A DNA stretch of 64,000 nt from Rhodococcus oxybenzonivorans (lineage in GTDB: Bacteria > Actinomycetota > Actinomycetes > Mycobacteriales > Mycobacteriaceae): positions 5,394,001 through 5,458,000 of the forward strand of contig NZ_CP021354.1 of assembly GCF_003130705.1 (NCBI RefSeq), read 5' to 3'. Every line of letters begins with the position of its first letter. Positions within the stretch are counted from its first letter, which is position 1. The notes below the pieces were generated by a model. That model had not been told where the DNA came from. It saw only the letters and a program-made list of their open reading frames with translations, and ran no database searches. Positions 1-8,131 of this stretch are shown here, in pieces. The position numbers were made by a program, and so were the translations under genes.

Positions 1-54
1 ACGGGTTCCCTTGCTGGGCCGCCCTCGGCGGCGGGAAGCAACAATCTCGGCCAT
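1..54 (-). CDS. N-terminus of a TetR-type regulator (cut by window edge)
   Basis: Only 18 codons lie inside the window. They read from an ATG at position 54 leftwards and encode a basic stretch containing RRRGRPSKGTR. This is the usual start of TetR-family DNA-binding proteins just before the first helix. A perfect 6+6 bp inverted repeat sits directly upstream, which fits autoregulation. The HTH itself is outside the window, so the family call rests on this short signature and the upstream palindrome. Confidence 0.5.
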   Translation of the reverse strand, partial: MAEIVASRRRGRPSKGTR

Positions 55-62
55 GCCCGCAA

Positions 63-76
63 TTCTGGGACCAGAA
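63..76. promoter_or_regulatory. Palindrome upstream of the TetR-type gene
   Basis: TTCTGG-GA-CCAGAA is a perfect inverted repeat nine bases upstream of the ATG at 54. A second short palindrome, GTCGAACGAC, follows at 78-87. Inference: a self-operator of the truncated TetR-type gene. Confidence 0.4.
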
Positions 77-381
77 AGTCGAACGACCTAACCGACACGC
101 CGCGCCCCACAAAATTCCCCACGACGGATCGTTGCTTGCAGGGCCGCAGACCTCGACGACCGGAGGTGTTTCGCTCAGCGGTGTCGGCGGTCTATGCGGC
201 GTGGTCGGGCGAAGGTGGCGCGTGCCATCCGGGTTCGATCCAGGGTTGCTGGCCCGGTAGGCCGAGGCAGAAGCGTGCAGTGGGCGGGGTTGTGCCGAGC
301 TTCGAAGGAGACGGCCCCGAACGTCTAGGTCCGCGTCCCTGCCGGGGTGTGATCATTACACGCATTCTGCTTTCGGTCTTC
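77..381. other. Stretch without a recognisable gene
   Basis: I see no convincing coding region here; the open frames are shadows or low-complexity Arg/Pro-rich translations. The only structures noted are GTCGAACGAC at 78-87 and an imperfect palindrome, GTGTGATCATTACAC, at 347-361 near the end of the epimerase-like gene. Confidence 0.4.
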
Positions 382-1296
382 TCATACGGAAGCCCGACGG
401 GCGGTGTGCACGATCTGCGCGATCGCACGGCTGCAATCTGTTTGGGTGTAGCCGAGCAGCGCGGTCTCGGTTGCGTCGGACTCGTAGTGCATGGTGTTGC
501 CTCGGCCCTGAACGATCATCGCGTCGGGCAGCAGGGGGTGCTCCTCGTCCCGTTCGTCGATGCTGCGTGTACCGCCCGCGGCGTCGACGAGCATCTGGAA
601 GTATTCGCGAAAGGTCAGATTCTCGTCGCCGACGAGGTACGCCTTGCCCGGTTCGGCGTGTTGAAGTGCGCCCCAGATCGCCTGTGCAAGAGAAGTAGCC
701 GACATATAGTTCGATCCCCCGGGCGGCGCGAAGTCCGGGATATCGGGCAACTCACCGGCTGCCCACGCGATGATCCGCCCATACCGCCGCGCGGAGACTC
801 CGGAGATGGCACCGAGGATCGATGGTGGATTGAGAGTGGAGACGTTGAACGACTCGTCGGCGAGCGCCCGAGCACCCTCGTCGGCAGCACGTCGAGCCGC
901 GATATAGGGGACGGTGTCGGCGAGGTCTGGACGCAGGTGGTGGTAGTAGCTGCCCACCTGGACCAAGCGCGGTACACCGGCGCGCTTGGCGAGCGCAGCG
1001 AAGCGGGGAATGCCGGAGATCTGCGTCTTCTCCCAGAACGCCGCTTGGTCGACGCCTCCGCTCATGTGGCGCACGTCTTGGCCGGCGGCGAAGACAATGG
1101 CGTCGAAAGGGGAAAGCTGCTCGACGGTGAAGGTCTGCTCGGTGTAGTCACCGAGCAGGACCGGAAAGTCTCGGACCGGGGACTCGTCGCCGAGCGCGTT
1201 ACGCGCTGCCACGGTCACATCGTTGCCCTGCTCACGCAGATGTAGTGCGGTGTAGGCGCCGATCATTCCGGTGCCGCCGACGATAAGAACCTTCAT
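382..1296 (-). CDS. NAD(P)-binding epimerase/reductase-like protein
   Basis: This 304-residue protein starts with a classic Rossmann dinucleotide motif, GGTGMIG, at residues 7-13. It has the overall layout of atypical short-chain dehydrogenases of the NAD-dependent epimerase/NmrA type. It probably binds NAD(P) in the cytoplasm; a substrate cannot be assigned. It is transcribed towards the TetR-type gene at the window edge, with about 330 bases between them. The ATG start is the natural one for the Rossmann strand beginning MKVLIVGG. It could be a reductase, an epimerase or a non-catalytic redox sensor. Confidence 0.8.
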   Translation of the reverse strand: MKVLIVGGTGMIGAYTALHLREQGNDVTVAARNALGDESPVRDFPVLLGDYTEQTFTVEQLSPFDAIVFAAGQDVRHMSGGVDQAAFWEKTQISGIPRFAALAKRAGVPRLVQVGSYYHHLRPDLADTVPYIAARRAADEGARALADESFNVSTLNPPSILGAISGVSARRYGRIIAWAAGELPDIPDFAPPGGSNYMSATSLAQAIWGALQHAEPGKAYLVGDENLTFREYFQMLVDAAGGTRSIDERDEEHPLLPDAMIVQGRGNTMHYESDATETALLGYTQTDCSRAIAQIVHTARRASV

Positions 1297-1509
1297 TCGT
1301 GTTCGCCCTTCTCGCGTTCGCGCTCGCGCCCAGCGCTGCTGGCTGAGGGAGCAGCGGGATATGCGAGTGAGTGTTCTGGACCTCGGCGTGGATGGCCGGA
1401 TGCATCGCCCAACCTAGCCGTTGATCACGGTGCTCTTATTCGGAATTCCCACTCAGTGGTCATCGGTGGGGAGTGTTGCTGGTCCCTAGATATGGACGGT
1501 GCAGTAAAA

Positions 1510-2853
1510 CTACGGTACGAGATTTTGGTTCAGGTCACGCCCATTGGTCTCGGGAGTGAGTGCGAGTGCTCCAATCGAAGCGAGAGCGGTGGTCGCGGCA
1601 ATCAAGCTCAACGGCACACTCGACCCGGTTGCCGCGACCAGGCCGCTGGCGATCAGGGGAGTAAATCCGGCACCGAGAAGGGCTGCGGTCTGGTACGCCA
1701 TGGAAACACCTGTGTAGCGCACACGGGTAGCAAATATTTCGGACAGCAGCGGCGTCAGCGGCGCGTACATTGCATTCTGGAGGAGCTGCGCAAACATCAA
1801 GGCGCCGACCATGACCAACATGGATTTTGTGTTGATCATGGCATACAGCGGAAATGCGAACAAAACCGTTCCGATGGCCCCGGAGATCATGACTCGACGT
1901 CGACCAAGCCGGTCTGAGAGGGTCGAGAACAGGGGAATGAAGACGATCGATATGGCGACCACTGCGAGAAGCGCGCCCATGACATCGGAGACCGCATAGC
2001 CAATTCCGGATGCGTAAGCCACAACGTGCGTACTTGTCAGGGAGGTCAGGGCAAACGGAGCCAGGCCGGCGGCCACCGCCAAGACGAGTTGCTTCGGACG
2101 GCGGAGCACCTCCAGAGCGGGACTGCGCCGGTCCTTTCGTTTGGCTGACGCCTCCACGAAGATAGGGCTCTCGACCACGTGGAGTCGGACGTAGAGTCCG
2201 ATCACCATCAGGATAGCGCTCAACAGGAAGGGAATTCGCCATCCCCAGGTCAAGAGCGCGGATTCCGGGAGGAGGGTCACGGCCGCAATCGCTGCCGTCG
2301 ACAGAAGAAAGCCGAACGGTGTTCCGAGTTGCATAATCCCGGCCCACCGCCCGCGGTGGTCCGCGTCCGAGTGTTCGACGACCATGAGCGCCGCACCTCC
2401 CCATTCCCCACCCACTGCGATGCCTTGAATGACGCGCAGGACGATGAGCAGGATCGGCGCGAGGATGCCTATCCCCTGGTAGGTGGGCAGCATTCCGATC
2501 AGCACACTGGCGATACCCATCGTGGTCATGGTGATTACCAGCATCGACTTTCGGCCGAGCTTGTCACCGAAGTGCCCGAATATCACACCGCCGAGCGGTC
2601 GCGCGGCGTAACCGGCCGCGAGGGTTCCGAATGCGGCAACTGTACCGACAGCCGGATTCGAGGCGGGAAAGAACAGTTGCCCGAATACGAGGGCAGCCAT
2701 GGTGCTGTAGAGGAGAAAGTCATAGTACTCAATTGTCGTCCCTAGGAGACTCGACAATGCGACCTTGCGGAGCAGGGATCCGTCGTGCGAGGAAAGACGG
2801 TCCTCGGTGGGTGTCGCTTGGCGTGCGGGCGGCACTTGGGGCGGATTCGTCAT
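1510..2853 (-). CDS. MFS transporter, metabolite:H+ symporter type
   Basis: A 447-residue, strongly hydrophobic protein of the major facilitator superfamily. The signature between helices 2 and 3 is visible as ARPLGG...GHFGDKLGRK (residues 84-102), typical of the metabolite:proton symporter family that imports carboxylates and aromatic acids. A longer frame opens at 2928. The ATG at 2853 is preferred because AAAGGAGC lies just upstream and because homologues begin with a short hydrophilic tail. It is divergent from the short-chain dehydrogenase at 3104, suggesting uptake and oxidation of a common substrate. The substrate is unknown. Confidence 0.88.
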   Translation of the reverse strand: MTNPPQVPPARQATPTEDRLSSHDGSLLRKVALSSLLGTTIEYYDFLLYSTMAALVFGQLFFPASNPAVGTVAAFGTLAAGYAARPLGGVIFGHFGDKLGRKSMLVITMTTMGIASVLIGMLPTYQGIGILAPILLIVLRVIQGIAVGGEWGGAALMVVEHSDADHRGRWAGIMQLGTPFGFLLSTAAIAAVTLLPESALLTWGWRIPFLLSAILMVIGLYVRLHVVESPIFVEASAKRKDRRSPALEVLRRPKQLVLAVAAGLAPFALTSLTSTHVVAYASGIGYAVSDVMGALLAVVAISIVFIPLFSTLSDRLGRRRVMISGAIGTVLFAFPLYAMINTKSMLVMVGALMFAQLLQNAMYAPLTPLLSEIFATRVRYTGVSMAYQTAALLGAGFTPLIASGLVAATGSSVPLSLIAATTALASIGALALTPETNGRDLNQNLVP

Positions 2854-2960
2854 CAGGTGCTCCTTTGCAGATTTACACGGAAGCTGACTGGCGATGGGCA
2901 TCCGAACCGATCGGATCGGCAGGGTCATTTCGCCAGTAGGGTTGAGACAAACGTCATTTC

Positions 2961-2980
2961 ACCGATTCACCATCATCGGT
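2961..2980. promoter_or_regulatory. Inverted repeat in the MFS/SDR divergent promoter region
   Basis: ACCGAT-N8-ATCGGT lies between the two divergent start codons. It is a plausible operator for an unlinked regulator; no regulator gene is adjacent. Confidence 0.35.
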
Positions 2981-3074
2981 CAACGTAGTTCACGTTGCAC
3001 GGAGTCCGGCGGCGTGCTTTTGCATTGCCCACGGGCTCGATGAAATCCGAAAGATCGTGTGGAGCGGTGTGAAC

Positions 3075-3091
3075 CTCCCGGTGACCGGGAG
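3075..3091. promoter_or_regulatory. 17-bp perfect palindrome before the SDR gene
   Basis: CTCCCGGTGACCGGGAG is a perfect palindrome with 8-bp arms and a single central base. It ends just before the Shine-Dalgarno AAAGGGG of the dehydrogenase. It could be an operator or an mRNA hairpin limiting ribosome access. Confidence 0.45.
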
Positions 3092-3103
3092 CAAAGGGGC
3101 ATC

Positions 3104-3943
3104 GTGGCACCGACATGTCATGAGATGACAAGCATGAACCTCACTTTCACACCAGGCGCACTGTTGCGCGGCCGGCGTGCCGTCGTCACCGGCGGTGTGG
3201 CCGGCATCGGAGCCGCAATCGCGCGCAGCTTCGCGGCCCACGGCGCGCATGTCCTCATCGCTGACGTGAACCCCATCGGAGACGTCGACTTCGACGGTGC
3301 CGCCGGTGGGCGGCTGGACGCGATCGTGGCCGACGTCTGCTCTTCGCAGGTAGAACCGGCACTGGTCGAGCACCGACCGGACATCCTGGTCAACAACGTC
3401 GGACACTTCGTACGCGCGCCCCAAGAGTTCACCGCCGACACCGCCGAGCAGTGGGCCGGGTTACATGAGGTGAACTTCGCCCATGCGCTGCGGCTGACGC
3501 ATGCACTACTTCCGGGGATGACCGAGCGCGGCCGTGGAGCGGTGGTAAACCTCACCACCGTCGAGGCGCACCGAGCAATTCCGGGGCACACCGTCTACTC
3601 CGCATACAAGGCGGCGCTGATGCAATTCACCCGCTCGCTCGCGGCCGAGGTGGGTCCGGCGGGAATCCGGGTCAACGCGGTTGCCCCGGACCTGATCGAG
3701 ACGGCACAAGTTCCCTACGGAGACTTGGTGCCCGAGCAGGACCGCGCACTGTGGCCGTTGTGGTCACCGCTCGGCGGCCCCGGTAAACCCGAGGACGTCG
3801 CGGGTGCCGCGCTGTTTCTGGCGTCCGACCTGTCCCGGTTCGTCACAGGCAGCACTATCCACGTCGACGGCGGCACGCACGGTGCCGGGGGCTGGGTGCC
3901 GCGCCCGACCGGTGGCTGGACAAACCGCCCCCGAAATCCCTGA
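3104..3943 (+). CDS. Short-chain dehydrogenase/reductase (SDR)
   Basis: A 279-residue classical SDR. The cofactor motif TGGVAGIG is at residues 29-36, NNVG follows in the middle, and the catalytic Tyr-x3-Lys is Y165/K169. The C-terminal part has the usual VTGSTIHVDGG. It should oxidise or reduce a hydroxyl/carbonyl substrate with NAD(P). I chose the GTG at 3104 because AAAGGGG sits five bases upstream; ATGs at 3125 and 3134 are in-frame alternatives with weaker ribosome sites. It is divergent from the MFS transporter and convergent with the PadR gene. Confidence 0.85.
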   Translation: MAPTCHEMTSMNLTFTPGALLRGRRAVVTGGVAGIGAAIARSFAAHGAHVLIADVNPIGDVDFDGAAGGRLDAIVADVCSSQVEPALVEHRPDILVNNVGHFVRAPQEFTADTAEQWAGLHEVNFAHALRLTHALLPGMTERGRGAVVNLTTVEAHRAIPGHTVYSAYKAALMQFTRSLAAEVGPAGIRVNAVAPDLIETAQVPYGDLVPEQDRALWPLWSPLGGPGKPEDVAGAALFLASDLSRFVTGSTIHVDGGTHGAGGWVPRPTGGWTNRPRNP

Positions 3944-3990
3944 CCAGAAATGGAATAGCCGCCGGCCGCAGTCGCCCTACCCGAGCCGGA

Positions 3991-4638
3991 TTACGAGCGC
4001 GGTGCGACCGGGTGTTCGGTAGCGCTGTCATCGTCGTGGTCCGGCGGTGACGACTCGGTGCCCGCAAGCTCGTCAAGGAGAGCAAGTCCTTTGTGCGCCC
4101 AGTCGATCTCGGACCGGCTCCGGGCGATCATGCCGTCGTAGGTGTAAGCCTTGTACGCGATGATCCGTGCGTGTTCATGCGCCGGGTAGTGATCGAGCCG
4201 CCGGACGATTGCTGGATCCGTACCGGCCTTGATCCCGTCCCGGACGGCGGTGAGTAACTCGACTTGAGTGCTGTAGTACTCGATGTGCTTGTGCAGGATC
4301 TCCCGCGCACGATCAGGGTCCGCCCATTCGAAGTAGGCGGCCTGCATGTGGTGGGCATCGCGTTCGGGGGCGTGGTCGAGCGGAGTGTTCATCCACGCTC
4401 GGAAGGCGGCGATGCCGTCGTCGGTGATGCTGTATTGCGTTTTGGTGCTCCGGGGTCCCCACCTGACCTGTTCACCCTGGATTAGTCCGTCTTTCTCCAT
4501 GCGGCGCAGTTCGGGATAGATCTGCGAGTCGGGTGCGTGCCAGACGTGCCCGACGGAACCCCCGAACCGTTTGGCGGCGTCATATCCGGTGAGCGGGCCC
4601 GCCGTGAGCAGGGCCAGCAATGCGTAGCGAAGGCTCAT
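3991..4638 (-). CDS. vanR: PadR-family repressor, probable vanillate regulator VanR
   Basis: A 215-residue PadR-type regulator. The N-terminal winged helix is recognisable from LRYALLALLTAGPLTGYD and the wing region SQIYPELRRMEKDGLI, followed by an alpha-helical C-terminal domain of the larger PadR subfamily. It is divergent from vanAB. In Corynebacterium a PadR-type VanR represses the vanillate genes and is released by vanillate; I infer the same role here from family and position. Two palindromes lie between it and vanA. Confidence 0.85.
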   Translation of the reverse strand: MSLRYALLALLTAGPLTGYDAAKRFGGSVGHVWHAPDSQIYPELRRMEKDGLIQGEQVRWGPRSTKTQYSITDDGIAAFRAWMNTPLDHAPERDAHHMQAAYFEWADPDRAREILHKHIEYYSTQVELLTAVRDGIKAGTDPAIVRRLDHYPAHEHARIIAYKAYTYDGMIARSRSEIDWAHKGLALLDELAGTESSPPDHDDDSATEHPVAPRS

Positions 4639-4669
4639 GTCTCCTCATCGGCCGGGCTGTCTTGCCAAT

Positions 4670-4689
4670 CACTATATCGATAGATAGTG
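4670..4689. promoter_or_regulatory. Candidate VanR operator 1
   Basis: CACTAT-N8-ATAGTG is an imperfect 20-bp palindrome, 31 bases upstream of the vanR start. It lies in an AT-rich block that stands out from the GC-rich surroundings. Confidence 0.5.
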
Positions 4690-4705
4690 TGTGCGTCACA
4701 TCACC

Positions 4706-4729
4706 CAATAGCTATGCATGTAGTTATTG
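4706..4729. promoter_or_regulatory. Candidate VanR operator 2
   Basis: CAATAGCTA-N6-TAGTTATTG forms an imperfect 24-bp palindrome with 8 of 12 pairs matched. Its centre contains ATGCAT, as often seen in PadR sites. It ends 36 bases before the vanA start, a position suited to repression. Confidence 0.5.
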
Positions 4730-4765
4730 TGGATCTCTGTAGGTGACGATCCCCAAGGACATCGC

Positions 4766-5887
4766 ATGACCGATCTCGGCCCGGGCGGCGCGACCGCCAA
4801 GAACATGGCCTTCCCCCTCAACGCTTGGTACGTCGCGGCGTGGGACTACGAAGTGACCTCCGCGAAGCTGCTTGCCCGCAGGATTGCCGACAAGCCGATG
4901 ACGCTCTACCGCACCACGGACGGCCGCCCGGTCGCCCTCGCCGACGCCTGCTGGCATCGGCTCGCCCCGTTGTCGCTCGGCGCCCGCATCGGTGCCGACG
5001 AGGTGCAATGCCCCTACCACGGCTTGCGTTTCAACTCCGCTGGCCGTTGTACCAAGATGCCGGCGCAGGAGACGATCAACCCGTCGGCGATGGTGGCGTC
5101 CTACCCCGTCGAACAGCGTCACCGGTTCCTGTGGGTGTGGCCGGGAGATCCGACGCTCGCCGACCCCGCCACGATCCCCGACATGTTCCAAATGGACTCG
5201 CCTGAGTGGGCAGGAGACGGCCGGACCATCGACGTTCAGGCCAACTACCAGTTGGTGCTCGACAATCTCATGGACCTCACCCATGAAGAGTTCGTCCACT
5301 CCTCGTCCATCGGACAGGAAGAACTCAGCGAGTCCGATTTCGTTGTCACCCACGACGAGCGAACGGTCACGGTCACCCGTTGGATGCACAATATCGACGC
5401 GCCACCGTTCTGGCTGAAGAACATGCGTGACAAGTACCCCGGGTTCGAGGGCAAGGTCGACCGCTGGCAGATCATCGAATTCCAGGCTCCGGGCACCATT
5501 CGCATCGATGTCGGTGTGGCCAAGGCCGGCACCGGTGCCCCCGAGGGTGATCGCAGCCAGGGTGTCAACGGCTTCGTGATGAACACGATCACCCCGGTCG
5601 ACGAGAAGACGGCGCTGTACTTCTGGGCCTTCCAGCGCAACTACCGCCTCGAGAGCCAACTGATCACCACCCAGCTGCGCGACGGAGTGCACGGCGTCTT
5701 CGGCGAGGACGAGGCCATGCTCACCGCTCAGCAGGCCGCCATCGACGCCAACCCGGACCACGAGTTCTACAACCTCAACATCGACGCGGGCGGGATGTGG
5801 GTCCGCCGCATCATTCAGCGCATGATCGAGAGCGAGCGCCTGCACACCGCGAATATCGATGCTCTCGCCGCCGAAACGGTGAACTGA
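4766..5887 (+). CDS. vanA: Vanillate O-demethylase oxygenase subunit
   Basis: A 373-residue Rieske non-haem iron oxygenase. The Rieske ligands are C62-x-H64-x17-C82-x2-H85 (CWH ... CPYH), and the start FPLNAWYVAAWDYEV is typical of VanA. With VanB it demethylates vanillate to protocatechuate and formaldehyde using NADH and O2. The ATG at 4766 is preceded by AAGGAC seven bases upstream; an in-frame ATG at 4805 is less likely. It is followed by vanB after one base. Related O-demethylases for other methoxybenzoates share the fold, so the exact substrate is inferred from the PadR/VanB context. Confidence 0.88.
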   Translation: MTDLGPGGATAKNMAFPLNAWYVAAWDYEVTSAKLLARRIADKPMTLYRTTDGRPVALADACWHRLAPLSLGARIGADEVQCPYHGLRFNSAGRCTKMPAQETINPSAMVASYPVEQRHRFLWVWPGDPTLADPATIPDMFQMDSPEWAGDGRTIDVQANYQLVLDNLMDLTHEEFVHSSSIGQEELSESDFVVTHDERTVTVTRWMHNIDAPPFWLKNMRDKYPGFEGKVDRWQIIEFQAPGTIRIDVGVAKAGTGAPEGDRSQGVNGFVMNTITPVDEKTALYFWAFQRNYRLESQLITTQLRDGVHGVFGEDEAMLTAQQAAIDANPDHEFYNLNIDAGGMWVRRIIQRMIESERLHTANIDALAAETVN

Positions 5888-5888
5888 C

Positions 5889-6863
5889 ATGACCGACAAC
5901 AAGATTCTTTGGCAGCACGGCCAGGTCACGTCCATCGAGCCCGCCGCCGACGGCATCGCCAAGATCGTGATCGCCACCGAACACTCCCATCGCGCAGCCC
6001 CCGGCTCGCACGTGGACGTCCGCATCGACAGCGGCGACGTCCGCTCGTACTCGATCGTCTCCGGCGCCGCCGACGGCCACAGCGTGACGCTCGGGGTCCA
6101 CCTGTCCCCCACCTCCCGCGGTGGGTCCCGGTACATGCACACCCTGCAGGCCGGTGACCGGATCGAGCTCACCGCACCACTGCAGAACTTCCCGCTGCGT
6201 GTCGGCGCACCGCGGTATGTCCTACTCGCCGGAGGCATCGGCATCACCGCGATCGCGGCCATGGCGGCGGTGCTGCGGCGGGTCGGGGCCGACTACCGTT
6301 TCGTCTACGTCGCGCGCAGCCGGACCGCGATGGCGTTCCTGCCGGAACTGCTCGCCTTGCACGGCGACCGCCTGGAGGTTCACATCGACGACGAGGGCAC
6401 CGGACTGGACGTCAGGGCACTCGTCACCGCCATCGACGAGGTGACGGAGTTGTACATGTGCGGGCCGATCCGATTGATGGATGCCGTCCGCCGCACCTGG
6501 GTCGAGCGAGATTTGCCGCTGCCCAATCTTCGTTACGAAACCTTCGGAAACAGCGGGTGGTTCCAGGCCGAGGAATTCGTCGTAAACATCCCGCGGCTCG
6601 GCATCGAGACCACCGTCCGGTCGGGCGACTCACTGCTCGACGCTCTCGAACGAGCCGGCGCGGACATGATGTTCGACTGCCGCAAGGGCGAGTGCGGTCT
6701 GTGCCAGGTCGATATCGTCGACGTCGAGGGCACCGTCGACCACCGGGACGTGTTCTTCAGCGAAAAACAGAAGGCCAACTCGAAGAAGCTGTGCGCCTGC
6801 GTGTCCCGAGTAGTGTGCGCCGAAGGCGGCCGCGGTGCGACCTTGACCCTCGAGGTGCCATGA
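5889..6863 (+). CDS. vanB: Vanillate O-demethylase reductase subunit
   Basis: A 324-residue phthalate-dioxygenase-reductase type protein. It has an N-terminal flavin-binding barrel with RSYS near residue 54, a central NAD domain with LLAGGIGITAI, and a C-terminal plant-type [2Fe-2S] ferredoxin with C264-x4-C269-x2-C272-x29-C302. It passes electrons from NADH through flavin and the iron-sulfur centre to the VanA Rieske centre. Its ATG lies one base after the vanA stop, so the pair is one translationally coupled unit. Confidence 0.9.
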   Translation: MTDNKILWQHGQVTSIEPAADGIAKIVIATEHSHRAAPGSHVDVRIDSGDVRSYSIVSGAADGHSVTLGVHLSPTSRGGSRYMHTLQAGDRIELTAPLQNFPLRVGAPRYVLLAGGIGITAIAAMAAVLRRVGADYRFVYVARSRTAMAFLPELLALHGDRLEVHIDDEGTGLDVRALVTAIDEVTELYMCGPIRLMDAVRRTWVERDLPLPNLRYETFGNSGWFQAEEFVVNIPRLGIETTVRSGDSLLDALERAGADMMFDCRKGECGLCQVDIVDVEGTVDHRDVFFSEKQKANSKKLCACVSRVVCAEGGRGATLTLEVP

Positions 6864-6958
6864 CCGCCGACGTCGGACCGTGCGTGATTCCTCCGGTTTC
6901 CACACCGGACGCGCCCCGCACCCTCTGGCCGGTCGGCGAGTGACGGGTAGACCGATCC

Positions 6959-7091
6959 TCATCGCCGGAGCGTTGCCGATGGCGTCTCGCCGAACTTCTC
7001 TCGGTACTGCACGGAGAAGCGCCCGAGATGCAGGAATCCGCACCTGCCCGCCGCGCGCGCGTCTTATCCGAATGCCGCTCACTTCTGCGAC
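6959..7091 (-). pseudogene. Remnant of an AraC-family regulator C-terminus
   Basis: On the minus strand, 6959-7063 encodes [18 protein letters not shown] then TPSATLRR and a stop. This is the characteristic end of AraC/XylS-type DNA-binding domains. The preceding VAEV element of the same helix is found at 7080-7091 in a different frame. No start codon or full HTH is recoverable, so this looks like a decayed regulator 3' end left behind downstream of vanB. The rest of the 550-base gap between vanB and 7414 holds no other gene I can support. Confidence 0.6.
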
Positions 7092-7172
7092 GGCCCGGTG
7101 CCGATGTGGGTGACGCGCCCCTGGCCGGATGTCGAGGGGCACCCCGTGGACGTTCGTCATCTAGTTCACTGC

Positions 7173-7218
7173 CCTGTGAGTACTTATTAACCGTGGGCGG
7201 GTAATAAGTACTCACAGG
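7173..7218. repeat. 17-bp perfect inverted repeat with 12-nt spacer
   Basis: CCTGTGAGTACTTATTA at 7173-7189 is exactly repeated in inverted form at 7202-7218, separated by 12 G-rich bases. Each arm carries a near-palindromic GAGTACTT core. It lies about 200 bases upstream of the secreted-protein gene. It could be a twin operator, a transcript hairpin, or an end of a lost element. Confidence 0.6.
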
Positions 7219-7413
7219 TCTCATGGTGACGCCAGTCACATCTGTTGACTTGCGGGGCCTTCAGACCATCTACTTAGGCGGCCCTCACAGAGGGCAGGCT
7301 AACCGTTCTCGCGCTTCAGCCGAGGCTCACCCCCGGGTGATCCGGAGCTGGCACGCAAGGATCACATGCGCCGCGTGCGGGGGCCCGGCGACTAACGACA
7401 AGGACATACTCTC

Positions 7414-7920
7414 GTGGCTTCTTCCACCAAGCGGCGCCTGGCCGGCGCCGGCGTCATCGCCGGACTCTCCGCGCTCACACTGATCGCAAACCCCGCCATC
7501 GGTTCCGCAGCGATCACCGGGGCGGCGACCGTGACCGCGGACGCCGGTGCAGGCACGATCACCACCTCGATCACCGGACTGAACACCACCAAGCCGTTCG
7601 TCAAGTGCGAGGGCACCGTCTACAGCGCCGACGCAACGGTCCTCGACTCCACGACGAAAGTCGGTCAGAGCTTCCTCGTGACCGGTCCGACCATGGTGGC
7701 CGGTCAGGTGCTGACCAATGCGTCCGGAGTCGGCACCTCGGCTGTTTTCCCCGACGGCGAGTACCAGGTGCGCACGAAGTGCAAGGAGGAGGGCGACGTC
7801 GACTACCAGGACCCCATCGCCCCCGTGCGGGTCACTGTGAGCTCGACCACCCCGGGCGGTGGCGGCCTGGACTTCGGTCTCGACGGTCTCCTCGAGCTGT
7901 TCAGCGGATTCGGTAGCTAA
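7414..7920 (+). CDS. Small secreted protein of unknown function
   Basis: A 168-residue protein starting from GTG, with AAGGAC about ten bases upstream. It begins with a basic tail and a hydrophobic core, MASSTKRRLAGAGVIAGLSA, ending around residues 30-32 in ANPAIGSA, a clear Sec signal peptide. The mature part is rich in Thr, Val and Gly, has two cysteines, and ends in a Gly-rich segment. I do not recognise a domain. It probably forms a small beta-rich extracellular or wall-associated protein. A hairpin terminator follows it. Confidence 0.75.
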   Translation: MASSTKRRLAGAGVIAGLSALTLIANPAIGSAAITGAATVTADAGAGTITTSITGLNTTKPFVKCEGTVYSADATVLDSTTKVGQSFLVTGPTMVAGQVLTNASGVGTSAVFPDGEYQVRTKCKEEGDVDYQDPIAPVRVTVSSTTPGGGGLDFGLDGLLELFSGFGS

Positions 7921-7930
7921 CAGCTGGAGC

Positions 7931-7963
7931 GGCGGTGGCCACGTCTCGGACCTGGCCACCGCC
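7931..7963. terminator. Hairpin terminator after the secreted-protein gene
   Basis: GGCGGTGGCCA at 7931-7941 pairs perfectly with 7953-7963 across an 11-base loop. It starts ten bases after the stop codon. There is no U-run, as is common in actinobacteria. Confidence 0.6.
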
Positions 7964-8131
7964 ACCCGCTGCGTCGAGCGACAGTCATCTGCCCGGGTGA
8001 CAGCGCATTGTCGGGCGTTCGTCCACATGCCCGTCGGATCGTCCTTGCGGCGATCACATTTGTAACGGAGCCTCTCCCAGCTCGTATACAGTCACAGCGT
8101 CTTGACGATACGGCGCAGAGGGAGCAAATTC

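Noticed and set aside
231..250. GGGTTCGATCC resembling a tRNA T-loop
   Set aside because: The flanking bases do not form the T stem, acceptor stem or anticodon arm of a tRNA.
136..1245. 370-codon plus-strand frame at the window start
   Set aside because: It is antisense to the epimerase-like gene, whose Rossmann motif is clear, and its translation has no domain-like features.
4724..6262. Long minus-strand frame opposite vanAB
   Set aside because: A shadow of high-GC coding sequence; the Rieske and ferredoxin motifs prove the plus strand is coding.
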